Shown piece after piece: positions 1 through 10,400 of a DNA stretch of 64,000 nt. The translations under genes were made by a program, and so were the position numbers. The notes under the pieces are model-generated. The model was not told the DNA's origin and made no database searches. It was given only the letters and a program-made list of their open reading frames with translations. Position 1 is the first letter of the stretch, and every line of letters begins with the position of its first letter. Origin of the DNA: Neoechinorhynchus agilis (lineage: Eukaryota > Acanthocephala); the NCBI GenBank assembly GCA_051530055.1, contig CM121342.1, positions 12,958,001-13,022,000 of the forward strand, written 5' to 3'.

Positions 1-900
1 AAAGGATTACCTTGTTGAACACCCTCTGCTGATTCGACCTGGAACTCGCCAAACAGCAGCATGCTGGACTGGTCGTAGCACAAGGACACATATTGGTAGA
101 TTTCTGGTATGTGCTGGCGGACAACCTCTGTCATCGCGGTGCGGCATATTGAATTGAACGCGTTCTCCATGTCAAGCTTGACCATAGCCGTTCCCTTACG
201 GATACCATTTCGACTATACGCTCGTGCTGAGTGTACGGCCGCCTCGGCTCCAGCATTAACTCCGACTCCTAATTGAACCGGCAAGAGTTGATCGATCAAT
301 CGATCGGTGGCGAACTGACACGCGACTTGGGATGCCAGTCGACGGAAGGTTCAACCAACGGCAATGGGACGAACCCCTCCACCTTTTTTTTGTGAAAACG
401 ATCAGCTTGGCACCGCAGAGTAGACGCGCGACTGGAGGAGGTACGGAACCGCGGACGATTACGCGCGTGAGCTCGGTGATTGCGTTCAGCAATCGTGTAC
501 CTTGAGCTCCAGAAGAGAAGCAGGTCAAATCCCGTAAGTGTCGAGGGCTTAAACCATCATGCCCTCCAGCTGACGATGGCGGAAAGGACATCAGAGCGTA
601 AGTGACGGTGGAGACTGTAATGGGTAAGAGAGGATCGCGGTCGGACTCTGTGAACGACGGAACATAATTTGGCTTGAAGCAACTCCGTCTGCGTGGAGTT
701 CGGTGCGAGTAGGCGGTCCGTTCCGCTTACAAGTCGAACGGCACCCCTCAGGTCGCCGTCCTCCAGCTTCTCGGAGCATTTCGCACGTAGTTCAGAGTCC
801 GGGTCGTTAGGAAAATTACGGCGATGGCTCTGCCATCCAAGATGTTCGACTTGTTCAAAGGACTCGAAAGCGTCGGACCTGTTGCGAATCTTTTGATTGA
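1..900 (-). mobile_element. Family A LINE, 5' and RT part, truncated by window edge
   Basis: This stretch matches positions 60351-60900 closely on the same strand, including the shared block around the GATCGATCAATCGATCGG palindrome and the block ending GCGATTGATTCTCGTTGGCTTC. Read on the reverse strand the matching copy encodes the palm of a reverse transcriptase (motif NLDMENAFNS), so this is a second copy of the same non-LTR retrotransposon. Relative to the other copy it keeps about 330 extra bases near 450-780, so the 60.8 kb copy has an internal deletion. No long reading frame survives here. It ends about 250 bp before the eL36 gene. Confidence 0.85.
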
Positions 901-1151
901 GCGATTGATTCTCGTTGGCTTCAGCAGTATAAAAAATTTTTTTAGCTAATCTAACGTTTCGATTTTATTAGAATTCAATCTGATCTGAGTACAACGCTCC
1001 CACGATACTTCAGCCGAATGTATACGAGCTACTGCAGGAAATGGTGACAAGATTTTGTACGATTCATACTATCATTCACCTGATTCTTCCGTGTCACATT
1101 CCTTTCGCCGTTATACTCCTCGCATTCCAGTTTGTTATCTACTAAACTGCA

Positions 1152-1493
1152 ATGCCGACTATAAAAGTCAAGGAGCCAGTTAAGCATATCAATGTGGAGG
1201 GGATGTTTGTTGGTCTACATAAAGGTTACCGGGTGACTCGGAAACCTCGAAAGGAAGTTCAAAAAGTGAAGAAAGGAAAGATTTCTCGGAATAATTTCAT
1301 AAAGGAACTCGTTCATGAGATCGTCGGATATTCGCCGTATGAGAAACGAGCGATGGAGTTGCTTAAAAGTGGAAAAGACAAACGGACGCTCAAATTCCTT
1401 AAGAAGCGTCTTGGTGGGCACAAAAGAGGTAAGAAAAAGCGTGATGAGCTGCAGGGCATTATTGCCGTGCAGCGGCAAAAGGTCACTGGCTGA
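1152..1493 (+). CDS. RPL36: 60S ribosomal protein eL36
   Basis: A single uninterrupted 113-residue frame encodes ribosomal protein eL36, a structural protein of the large ribosomal subunit. The diagnostic C-terminal half is clear: GYSPYEKRAMELLKSGKDKR followed by the lysine-rich KFLKKRLGGHKRGKKKRDEL helix. The N-terminal part has the KGYRVTRKPRK segment corresponding to KGHKVTKN in other animals. Length is close to the usual 100-110 residues. The first ATG is used; a TTCCAG acceptor-like site lies about 25 bp upstream, so a 5' UTR intron or trans-splicing is possible. An AATAAA lies at 1504-1509, just after the stop. It has no coding intron and looks functional. Confidence 0.96.
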   Translation: MPTIKVKEPVKHINVEGMFVGLHKGYRVTRKPRKEVQKVKKGKISRNNFIKELVHEIVGYSPYEKRAMELLKSGKDKRTLKFLKKRLGGHKRGKKKRDELQGIIAVQRQKVTG

Positions 1494-1503
1494 TTTATGG
1501 TAA

Positions 1504-1509
1504 AATAAA
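1504..1509 (+). terminator. Poly(A) signal of eL36
   Basis: AATAAA eleven bases after the eL36 stop codon. Confidence 0.6.
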
Positions 1510-1559
1510 GTGAAGGACTCTATCAACGGTTCGTTAATGGCAAGAAAGTTAATTTTTGC

Positions 1560-2620
1560 TTTTCTATCATGGCGGTCAAGGAAACGCCGAACTGCGGATT
1601 AGTGTTAAAGAAGAGGAGCATCGTTATTAGCCACCTCGGATTCCTCAAGGTCCTTGAGCGTTACACTGAGATCCGGTCGCTTTCAACAAGAAGTTAGCGG
1701 TAACCCGAGTCCTCCGCCGTTATGTATCCTTCGCAGATTCTGGATCACCGCTGAGGACTTTTACCAGCTTCCGGTTCCTAAGGGACCTGTTTGTCAACTG
1801 CAGCAGCGATGGCTCCTTTTTTAGCGTTTCCCACTCCTTGAATACGGGTCATTTATCTTCACTATAGAAATTTACATATAATGTCGCATTGAGAAACTAT
1901 ATTGTTCTGAAATGAATTGCATTGTGAAATTTTTGAACACCACTGTGGTCAGTATTTTTCAAGAAAAAAACATGTGAATAAGACACTTAAACAGTGGCAA
2001 ACCCTAAGGTAATGTCAGAATTATCCAACGTGAAATATCGGGGAAATAAATTAGTGAATTTTTGAATCCGTCGGAGTGACAAAACTAAAAAGACAGAGGA
2101 AAGGAGAAAACATTCAGTCTAAGACAGTTCTATCTTCTTTCCTGCTCTTAAACAATTCAATATGTAAAACCACTAAAAAGTTAATTTTATTTTGGTGCGT
2201 TATCAACAATGGACAAATGGACTTTCATTCGAACGTAAAATGTGAAAAAAAATAATATTTGTCGCATTCACCGTTTCCCTTGTTCTTTATTCGATGTCGC
2301 CCATAACTCCAATCTCTCGTGCTTAGCAACTCAAGACAATCACGTATCCAGTGTATCTTTACAAAGTGTTTACATGGATATGGTCGTTCTGTTATCAGAA
2401 TTTATCATCTAATTATACCCATTGAATACTTTTTCTTATAAAAAGTATCGCTTTAACAGTCTATTTAAATAGTTTAGGAAATTCGAACAAATGCACCCGA
2501 AACATTATTTTAACTTGCAGACTGCAATTATCCTCTTTAATTTAAGCTTAACGAAAATAATCACAATCCACATTCGGCTCATGCCGTCTTCAACAATCTT
2601 AAACTTGCTTGTTTTTCACT
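1560..2620. other. Intergenic, nothing recognised
   Basis: About 1 kb between eL36 and the small peptide gene. The first 290 bases are more GC-rich than the rest and may be an old repeat, but I could not assign it. The remainder is AT-rich without a convincing frame on either strand. Confidence 0.5.
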
Positions 2621-2632
2621 AACGCTCAAACG

Positions 2633-2640
2633 TATAAATA
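2633..2640 (+). promoter_or_regulatory. TATA box for the small secreted-peptide gene
   Basis: TATAAATA followed by GGGCC, about 43 bp before the ATG at 2683. The spacing fits a TATA-driven promoter with a very short 5' leader. Confidence 0.5.
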
Positions 2641-2682
2641 GGGCCTATAAACTCAATCGCGTTACGACCTTTTGCTTCACGA

Positions 2683-2934
2683 ATGAACGCTCTTCTCCGT
2701 ATCGTCGTTTGGGTTTCTATTGCTACCGTTGGTGCGTTCAGATACAATCCTCTGAAGAGAAAAGGCAGGAAAAGACAACCCGACCAACTAGATTGGACAT
2801 GCGCTGAAGTTGGTAGCACGAAGATGCTTTCAGGGGAACTCGATACCCGTGATCCTCGAATGGATTCTGCGGCAGATAAAAACTCAACTGCAAGCTTTAA
2901 AGGCGGTAAAGAGAAAAACAGAAAGTCTAAGTAA
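2683..2934 (+). CDS. Small secreted, basic peptide (uncharacterised)
   Basis: An 83-residue frame starts with a hydrophobic leader (MNALLRIVVWVSIATVGA) that looks like a signal peptide. It is followed by a strongly basic stretch (LKRKGRKRQP) with several dibasic sites, then an acidic and polar tail ending in lysines. Only one cysteine is seen. A TATA box lies upstream and AATAAA at 2952-2957 right after the stop, so the whole transcription unit would be about 320 bp. The dibasic sites would suit a processed peptide precursor. I do not recognise a family, and a chance frame remains possible. Confidence 0.45.
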   Translation: MNALLRIVVWVSIATVGAFRYNPLKRKGRKRQPDQLDWTCAEVGSTKMLSGELDTRDPRMDSAADKNSTASFKGGKEKNRKSK

Positions 2935-2957
2935 TTACTCATGAATGAAGAAATAAA

Positions 2958-3480
2958 TCATTCAAGAGTAATTGTTTAAGGAAAATGCTGCTATGAAGAC
3001 GAATGTTAAAATAAATCGTCGCAAAGTAAAACGTGAAAAAAATAGTCTTTAGTCAATGTGCCATTGTTCACACAGCTAACGAACTTTTAAAAACCTATCG
3101 ATAAGGCAGGTTAGTTATAGAGAAACAGAAAATCTTTATTTTCGAGCTTTCGCCGTCTTATGGCTTTTTCATGAATTTACAAAGGTGCGTGTATTTGTGA
3201 AGTGTACGTTAAAGTAACGAAATCGAAGTGGAAAGTTCATTCCGTCTGTTGAGCAGTTCTGTGGCTCTGTAGAGATTATGTCCTGAGTTCTCATTCCCAT
3301 TGTTTGCGGAAACACCTTCCCTTCCATCCCCATGGGAAATAAGCAGTGCTTCGGCGATAGATAGTTCCACCGAGTTCTTTTTTCCACAAATCTGACTCGC
3401 ATCAAAAGTATCGCTGTGGCACTCTGATTGGTGCTTTACCATGGTGTTACCATAATTATAAAATTCACGAACATACGTCG
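2958..3480. other. Intergenic, nothing recognised
   Basis: No protein similarity, repeat or RNA gene seen. Short open frames here show no recognisable motif. Confidence 0.4.
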
Positions 3481-4480
3481 TTTGCCAACAACCGATCTAG
3501 ATTTTAAAATAAATTGCATTTTCAGTGGGTTGAGCGACAAGCCCTTTTGTGGGAGAATAGAATAAAGACTTGAGAGTAAATCTGAGTCTCTTTATGGCTG
3601 CTCAATAGTTCGCTTCCGTGATCACCACAGTGAAATCATTTGCATATAGGGTTAAATCATTACAAACCCTTCAATTCTAGAAATTGGGAAGCCAAGTAGA
3701 AAAGGATGGGCGAGAGCGGGGACCCTTGCTGAACTCCTTTCGTTTGACGATAGATCTGGTGAGATGTGTCATCTTGATTAAAAAATTGCTTAGATTTCAT
3801 AGTGAGATTATAAGGGAAGTGGAAATAACGAAGGATGTTTATTATAAAATCGATATCGATGTTTTCGTAAGCCTTGGAGATATCGAAGTCGATTAAAATG
3901 TTCATTGATTTCTGATTTGAATACCAATTAGTGATAATTTCAGTCGTTGTCGTCTGAACCGATTTATGGGGAAAATCGTGGCATCTCCGGTCGATGCAGT
4001 CGTTAGCGCTTTAGCAAGAGCCCGTTCATAAATAGAAACCAGTGATTTCTGAATGAATATAGGACGAACATCCCCTTCGGCTACGACCTTTTTGCCCTTC
4101 TTTTTAATAAGGAAAATACGTTTCGAAAAAGTTAATTTGAGCCCATTCTCCGGGGGACGAAGTTGACTTTGTCAAGTGTATTAGTGGCTTTGAGGCATAT
4201 TGATGAGCCTAGTGATCTCCACCATTGTACAATATCAGATACTTGGAGATCAGGGCGTCCTTGCTTCATTGGTTAGAAAACAGCGTGAGGCACTAGTGAA
4301 AACCCATCGGAATGGAAGCTAAAGAGCATTTTCACCACATTGTCAAGTCCCGGGGTTTTGATCAACGACGCAGCCGCATGGTACCCAATAACTAATTTTT
4401 TCTTAGAAACGGCATGCCACCATTGAGAAGAAATCGGAAGGAGCAATCTAATCCTCCCTCTGCCCTTATTCAATTGGAAA
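3480..4480 (-). mobile_element. Family B LINE fragment, degenerate RT
   Basis: Reading the reverse strand from about 4200 down gives reverse-transcriptase blocks in order: VRPIFIQKSLVSIYERAL, then ILIDFDISKAYENIDID (catalytic aspartate block), then KGVQQGSPLSPILF at about 3720, then LTLYANDFTVVITE at about 3610-3650 (the YxDD-type box, here YAND). The blocks lie in different frames, with at least two frame changes between them, so the copy is inactive. The upstream piece around 4270-4470 is also coding-like on the same strand. The blocks establish a non-LTR reverse transcriptase; I did not assign a clade. Confidence 0.75.
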
Positions 4481-5150
4481 TGAGCCCATATGACCAGTAT
4501 AAAGCAGACCAGAATTTAAAAGATGAAAAGTTGCCCTGGTTCTTCACACATAGGGAAAGAGCACTCGGGGGCCGCAGAAGCGATTAACTTGCTTGACCGT
4601 AGTGAGCAAGTCGGTGCTGGAGGATATTAAAAAGCTATTGATCTCTCCTAGCGTACCGCTCTTGCTACCGGTGAAAAGAATTTTAAGGCAGTGTTAAAGA
4701 GGTGGATGTTTAGGAACCCGAGTTTAAATTTCTTACAAAGTAGGAGATTCTTTTTTAAGCTCCATATGATATAATCGTGACCAGCTCTGAGAAACGGCAA
4801 GCGGTTTTATAGCACATCTCCTCCGCCACAGGCATAGGTCCAAATAGGACAGGGAGGAGGGCGACTGAAATGTGGGAAAAGTCGGGGAAATAATGTCATG
4901 GGAATCGGTTGCTGTTATAACTGCTCGCAATCATTTCCGGAGTGGATCATTAAATTATCCGAAGATGAAATCTATCCCGGAATTTAAAATATTAATTAAA
5001 AAGGTTTTAGATTCTGATAAATGGATTATACTGGGTCTGATGTAGATATTACATGCTAAAAAGACATTTCCGTCAAGGATAATATAAAAAATCGCATAAG
5101 ACATGTTTGCAGATACAAATTCAGATATATGTTTAGGTAGGAGATATATA
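4481..5150. other. Intergenic between two LINE fragments, nothing recognised
   Basis: No clear motif. It is probably more decayed repeat sequence, judging by its position between two LINE fragments. Confidence 0.35.
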
Positions 5151-5154
5151 AGGA

Positions 5155-6530
5155 TTATAAAATCGTTATAAAAACTGCTGATGCTACTTGGAAGATCGGT
5201 GTGGTCGCGACCACACTCGCTGCGTTTCCTCTTTGGATCGCGAGACCAATGTTTTGGCGCAGGAAGGCACCAGCTCCTGTATTTCCTTTCTTGGCATGGA
5301 GTCTACTCGATAACTCCTTCGTAAATCTAAGTGCCGAGCTACCGAGCGCACCAAGAGTCTCCACTCCGAAGGATACAAAAACGTGAGACCTACTTAATTC
5401 TTTATATTTCGCGACCTTTCGGTCCTCCGCGGCAATCGCCGCTCCCCCTGGAGACTGCACCGCAAACTTCCTGTTGCTTGCCGCGGACGTGTCTACACAC
5501 GTGGCGTCAAAGAGAAGACATTTGCCTTCTCGCCACGGGAATAAGGTGACGCCATCCGGGCGACGGCCATCTAGCCTGCACAGGTTGCTTGGCCCTAAAA
5601 TGTTTGGGACGTTCACCGTATTTAGGGCACGCGAAATTACGTCGTTCAATTCAGCATGACGTGAGAAACGGCCCTCTGATTTGTTGCAAACAAGGCCATG
5701 TTTCCCCAGTGGATCCACGATCATTCCACACCGGCAACGATGTTTGACACAAATCGGTAGACGCGAAGTGTACGTAAAGTGGCGTATATTTTCGGATCAC
5801 AGTGCCGATAATTTGGACTCATCTCCTTGAAACACAACCTAACTAATAGAGTGCAAACGATGAAATTCTGGCGGCGCCAGCCATCCTTTAAGATTACTTA
5901 AGTTTACAAAGAATTCGTATTATTTATCCCCAAGCCACCGGATTTCGCCAGGCCTTGTCTGATAGCTGGATATTTCAAATGCGCTCCAGACACGCCTTCA
6001 CAGTGCCATCGAGCTTCTTTAACTTATCGACGTACTTGAAGGAGGAAGCCGTGCGCAGTTTATAAAGTAGTTTCAAGATGAAGAGGGTATTCTTGGTCAG
6101 GAATAGAGCTTCGTGTGACGAAAGTTCCCGGACTCTATCGCACCGCATCGTGATGTTCGGGAGTAAATGGTCGATTTCATTTTCAACATTAGAATCAAAA
6201 ACGCAGCTCCCTAGAAGACTCAGCCGGTGTAGAGTTATCGATTCTAAACCGGGTGCCGAATTTCTAAAACCTTTGAAGATTTCGCTCTGCGCTGACTCGT
6301 TTTCGATGTTCGTTAAAAACAGTTCGCATTTCCCTGCATTGAGCTCAACGCCCAATCTCGCAGTCTCCCTTGCGAGTGTCTGCAGATCGCGCACGCCTCC
6401 GAGCGTAGCGTCATCCAGGTACCAAGTGTTAAAGCTGGACTGGAGAGAGTGCGCTATTGAATTCACTGCAACGGAGAAAGCGACATCTGAGATATTTAGA
6501 ATTGGAGTTTGAAAATGAAAAATTATATAA
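5155..6530 (-). mobile_element. Family A LINE, RT thumb plus restriction-like endonuclease
   Basis: On the reverse strand, 6466-5975 encodes the end of a reverse transcriptase with the WYLDDATLGG catalytic box and the following thumb (NAGKCELFL, LLGSCVFDSN, LLYKLRTAS). At 5724-5155 lies the C-terminal domain: a CNKSEGRFSRHAELND zinc-knuckle-like part, then RRPDGVTLFPW and GKCLLFDATCVDT, which fits a PD-(D/E)XK restriction-like endonuclease, and the terminal AIQRGNAASV block. The piece between 5975 and 5724 is decayed. The domain order (RT, then endonuclease) is that of R2/R4/NeSL-type non-LTR retrotransposons. It is truncated at the 5' side and not active. Confidence 0.85.
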
Positions 6531-7447
6531 ACACGTTTTATTGATTAAGAAGAACGATCCATACACTTGCCAGCATCTATCTTTGATGAAGGTGTCTGGA
6601 TGACGGATGTTGAAGGCAAGGGAGGTGGGACTTGTTTTTGAAGGGGTGTTAATGTGCGATCGGAGGCTTTGTACAGGAGATGACCGATTGGGAGTCTTTC
6701 CTTGTTCTCCGGTTATTAAGGAAAGATTGGGCTTGAGGGAAGAAAGATTTTTGGTAGAAAGTGGTATGAGCGAGGGGGGGAAGAAAAAGGTTGGGGTTAC
6801 GGGTGTTTACGAAGGAAGAGTATTTAGAGATGAGGGAAGAAAATTGTGGAGGGGGTTGAAGAAGACGAGCAGCGTTTTTGGAGAAAATGGAGTGTAGGTG
6901 GGCGTCGAGGGCAGGGAGTGAAGTCCCGCATATTCTCGCTGCTCTCTTGTGGAAGGTTTCGAACTAAATCACGCTACTTAAATTAACCGAATCATGGTTA
7001 CGTTCAAATTTTAATAACTCTATATGGAACTGATGGAAAAAACTTTTTAAGTCTCACTACTAGAAATGTAAAATATTGCGAAAACGCCGAAACCTTTTCC
7101 GTGCGTACTTTGGTGATGAGAAGAATATATATTGATTTATTGTTCGCAATATCTATTCTTTTCATCACTAAGGAACATCTGTTTGAATGAACAACTTCCT
7201 TACAGAAACTTATTTGGCGCGTTGTTGACTATAAATCTAAAACCAATTTTATTGAACGTTTTTTTTATTTAAACGAACTATGTTCTCCGATGGGTGACGA
7301 AATTGATGACTCCTGAGTTCGTCATTGTCTCAGTGCTTACAACGAGAGAATATGCGAGGGTTACATGAGTTTTACCCTGGAAAAAAGTGCAACTTTGGCC
7401 AATTTTGTCTTTAAGATTTCATTTGAAGATTCTTATTTTCCTGGGCA
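6531..7447. other. Intergenic upstream of TEP1
   Basis: A purine-rich stretch lies at 6600-6930 with an open frame of low complexity, followed by AT-rich DNA. No promoter element is clear. I see no supported gene. Confidence 0.4.
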
Positions 7448-10400
7448 ATGTCTGATAAGGAAAGCATATTAGCCGCCTACGAGAGCCTGCAAAGGAAGCG
7501 ACTTCAGGAAGCCGAAAAACGTGACACGAGCAGTGGTTCTTCGACTCCCTCGGTTAATCTCTCAAATTTGCTGGATGTCCTTGACGGAACTCCGTGTTAC
7601 CCAAAACGAAAACAAGTGAAAAGTTACCGCCTTGACATGAAAGCAAAGAAAGACGCTTATATTGAACCGAAGAGTGAAAGTGGCAGGGAATTCAGTGACA
7701 CTGAGGATGTTGATCTCTTAATCAACTTGCCGCCTCGAATGGATTTTGGAAAAAAGGAAATTATGACTCGAAGTATCAAGGAAACCGTTGATCTGATCGT
7801 TAAAGCAAAAAATGATTTGCTGAATTATGCAGCTCTGAATTATGCGAACAATACACGATTCCGAGGTTTCGATCAGAGTCCAAGAACGGAGGTCATCGAT
7901 CTTTGCCGTAATGTATCAAATCATGATCCAGAGTTCGTATTGAAGGCGAGTTTAAAACTTCGTATCTGTCCACTGTGACATTCTTGTACAGGCTTCTTTG
8001 TACATAAGGAATATATTGAACTTTAGGTCACTTGCCAATCTTTTACTCGCGTTTTCAAGTTCCGAGCAATCATGTCGTCCTTATCTTTCGAAATACTTCG
8101 GTTCAGTTGTCAATCTTCCCACAGATTGGTTGGAAGTTCTTGATTTTTACAAAGTAATTAGCATTTATACATCTAATGATTGATTTTATTCTCCGTTAAT
8201 ATATTTTACTTCGATGCATTTTTCTTGTAATTCTGTGGTTATGCTGAAAGCATTATCAAAAAATTAATTCTAAAAACTTTATTTTATAGGTTTCAAGGTT
8301 GCATTTTACGAAATTGTGGCCTTCTCTATTTATAAAAGGAAATTTACGAATAAATATCCAATAATAAGTTTGAATTTTAAAATTCACTTTAAATACTCAA
8401 TTTGCGTAAACTACGTTGCAAATATTACCTCTTAACTGAGAACGCAATCAATCGTCGAATAAAATTCGTCTTTGTCATAATAAGTTATTTGCTGCAATAG
8501 GCAATAAGCGGAAAGGCAGCAATTCCAAAATGCTTGGTTAAAGTAATGAAACTAAAGTTCGGACAATTTTCCGATTTCCACCTTCGTAATTTTTCATTAT
8601 TTATAAATTGCATCTTCTCATATTTGTTTCATAGAGAAATACAAATCATTGGCAAGAATACCAAACGTGATTGAAGGACGAAACAAACAAGCGAAGAACT
8701 TAACGATGAAAACCGCTGTAAAGGTATTACACATCAAGTACCCAAGAGATAAGGTAATGAAAGTTGTTCAAGCAAGGTGCGCTTTTCTTATCTTTTATTC
8801 AAATTAACTACTATCCCTTAAATTGCTAAAGATATCCATCAAATGTCGACGAATTCATTGCATCAGAGTTACCAGGCGAATTCGATGAATCATTGGCCGG
8901 TAAAAAAATTAAATTCGACCCGATAGTCACCTGGGAAAGAGAATTAAGCTTAAATGGCAACTCTGCTAATGTATGGGAAAATCTTTTAGGTAAATACTAT
9001 TTACTAAAAGTGTTTTACTTATTATCTTTCTATAGACAAAAATGCGGTTGCTTACATGGCGCTAATTCGAAACTTGCGAAACCTTGTAGATAAGAAAATA
9101 TCCAGTCAACATTTTGTTAAAGTTATTAATATCATAAAAGATGAGGTAAGAAAATAGCTCGTTGAAGTGCATTTATGGCGTGTGTTAGGAGCAAGTAAAA
9201 AAATCGAGACAATTTCCGCAACAATTTTATCAGGCTTACATGGCATAAAAAAAACAATATGAGGACTCTGGTCGCTATAGCGAAAATCCCAAGTGGTAAG
9301 TATTTAAATTCAATAGGACGTTTTAATTTTTCAATAGGCGCCAGTACAATGAACAATTGCAAATGGCAATATCTGAAGCGCTTTCAATTTCAGTTGAAAA
9401 CGACGTTCCAGTCATTCCGGGAAAAACTATTGTAATCGTCGACGTGGAGAATATCGTTAATCCAAAAGTTGATGAAAAGGCGACAAAACGACATGAAACT
9501 AAAACTTCGAAGGTACAAAATTATAATAATACATTTCAGAACATAGACAACATAAAAATACAACCATTTTGTTAAATGTGTTTATCTGTTGCTCGCAAAA
9601 ATATTCTATTATGTCAATATGGTTTCGTTTTCTTCAAATGTTATGTTTGTTCGGCAGCTTCCTTGATGGCCGCGGCAACCATTTTTATAATATTCTAAAT
9701 AGTTTTTCAACACGTGAATCCTACAGCAGTACATCCTTGAGAAATAATGCGGATGGCTATTTAAATATTTTAATATTGATTTTTAGGTCGTCTGCCTTAT
9801 ACTTTATTTGTAAAAGCAATTATGCGAGATTGAAAATCTGTTATAAAATATTTCTGTTTTAACTGCAAAAAATTTTCCTTCGTTTTTGGTTATGGAATTT
9901 AATTTAATGTTCTATAAGTAGAATACCCACAGCGCACAATACGTTAGCTTGTTCTTGATATTGCCTTTAAGCCGAATAATAAGAATTTTAACGCGGTTAT
10001 AATAACAAATGGAATATTCCATCGAAATCTTCTATTTTTAAGTTTTAGAAATTTGGTTCAAACGAGATTCGAAAAGTGCATTTATATATGTCACTTCACT
10101 TTATTTTGTTGCTTTATTTTGTGATTTAGGAGATGATGGAGGTGCTGTCAGCCTTAATTATTTATTATCGATGCGAAATGTGCGATCTGGTTTTATTCTA
10201 TAGAGGAAAATCATTGTCTATTATAGAAATCAATAGTTCACGATTGGACCTTGAAGTGATTTACGAACTCAGGAAATATATCATTAAGGAATTTCAAAGT
10301 GAATGTACATCGAAGGATCCAGATAAATCAATCGAAAAAATCGAAAAGGGCGAAGAAAAGGAGGTTGATACATCCAGTAGCGAATCAACCGAAAACAGCG

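Noticed and set aside
6607-6897. 96-residue plus-strand open frame
   Set aside because: Purine-rich low-complexity translation without motifs, no promoter or poly(A) support.
9569-9862. 97-residue open frame in a TEP1 intron
   Set aside because: Lies between a good GT donor and AG acceptor and contains LINE 3'-end sequence from the other strand.
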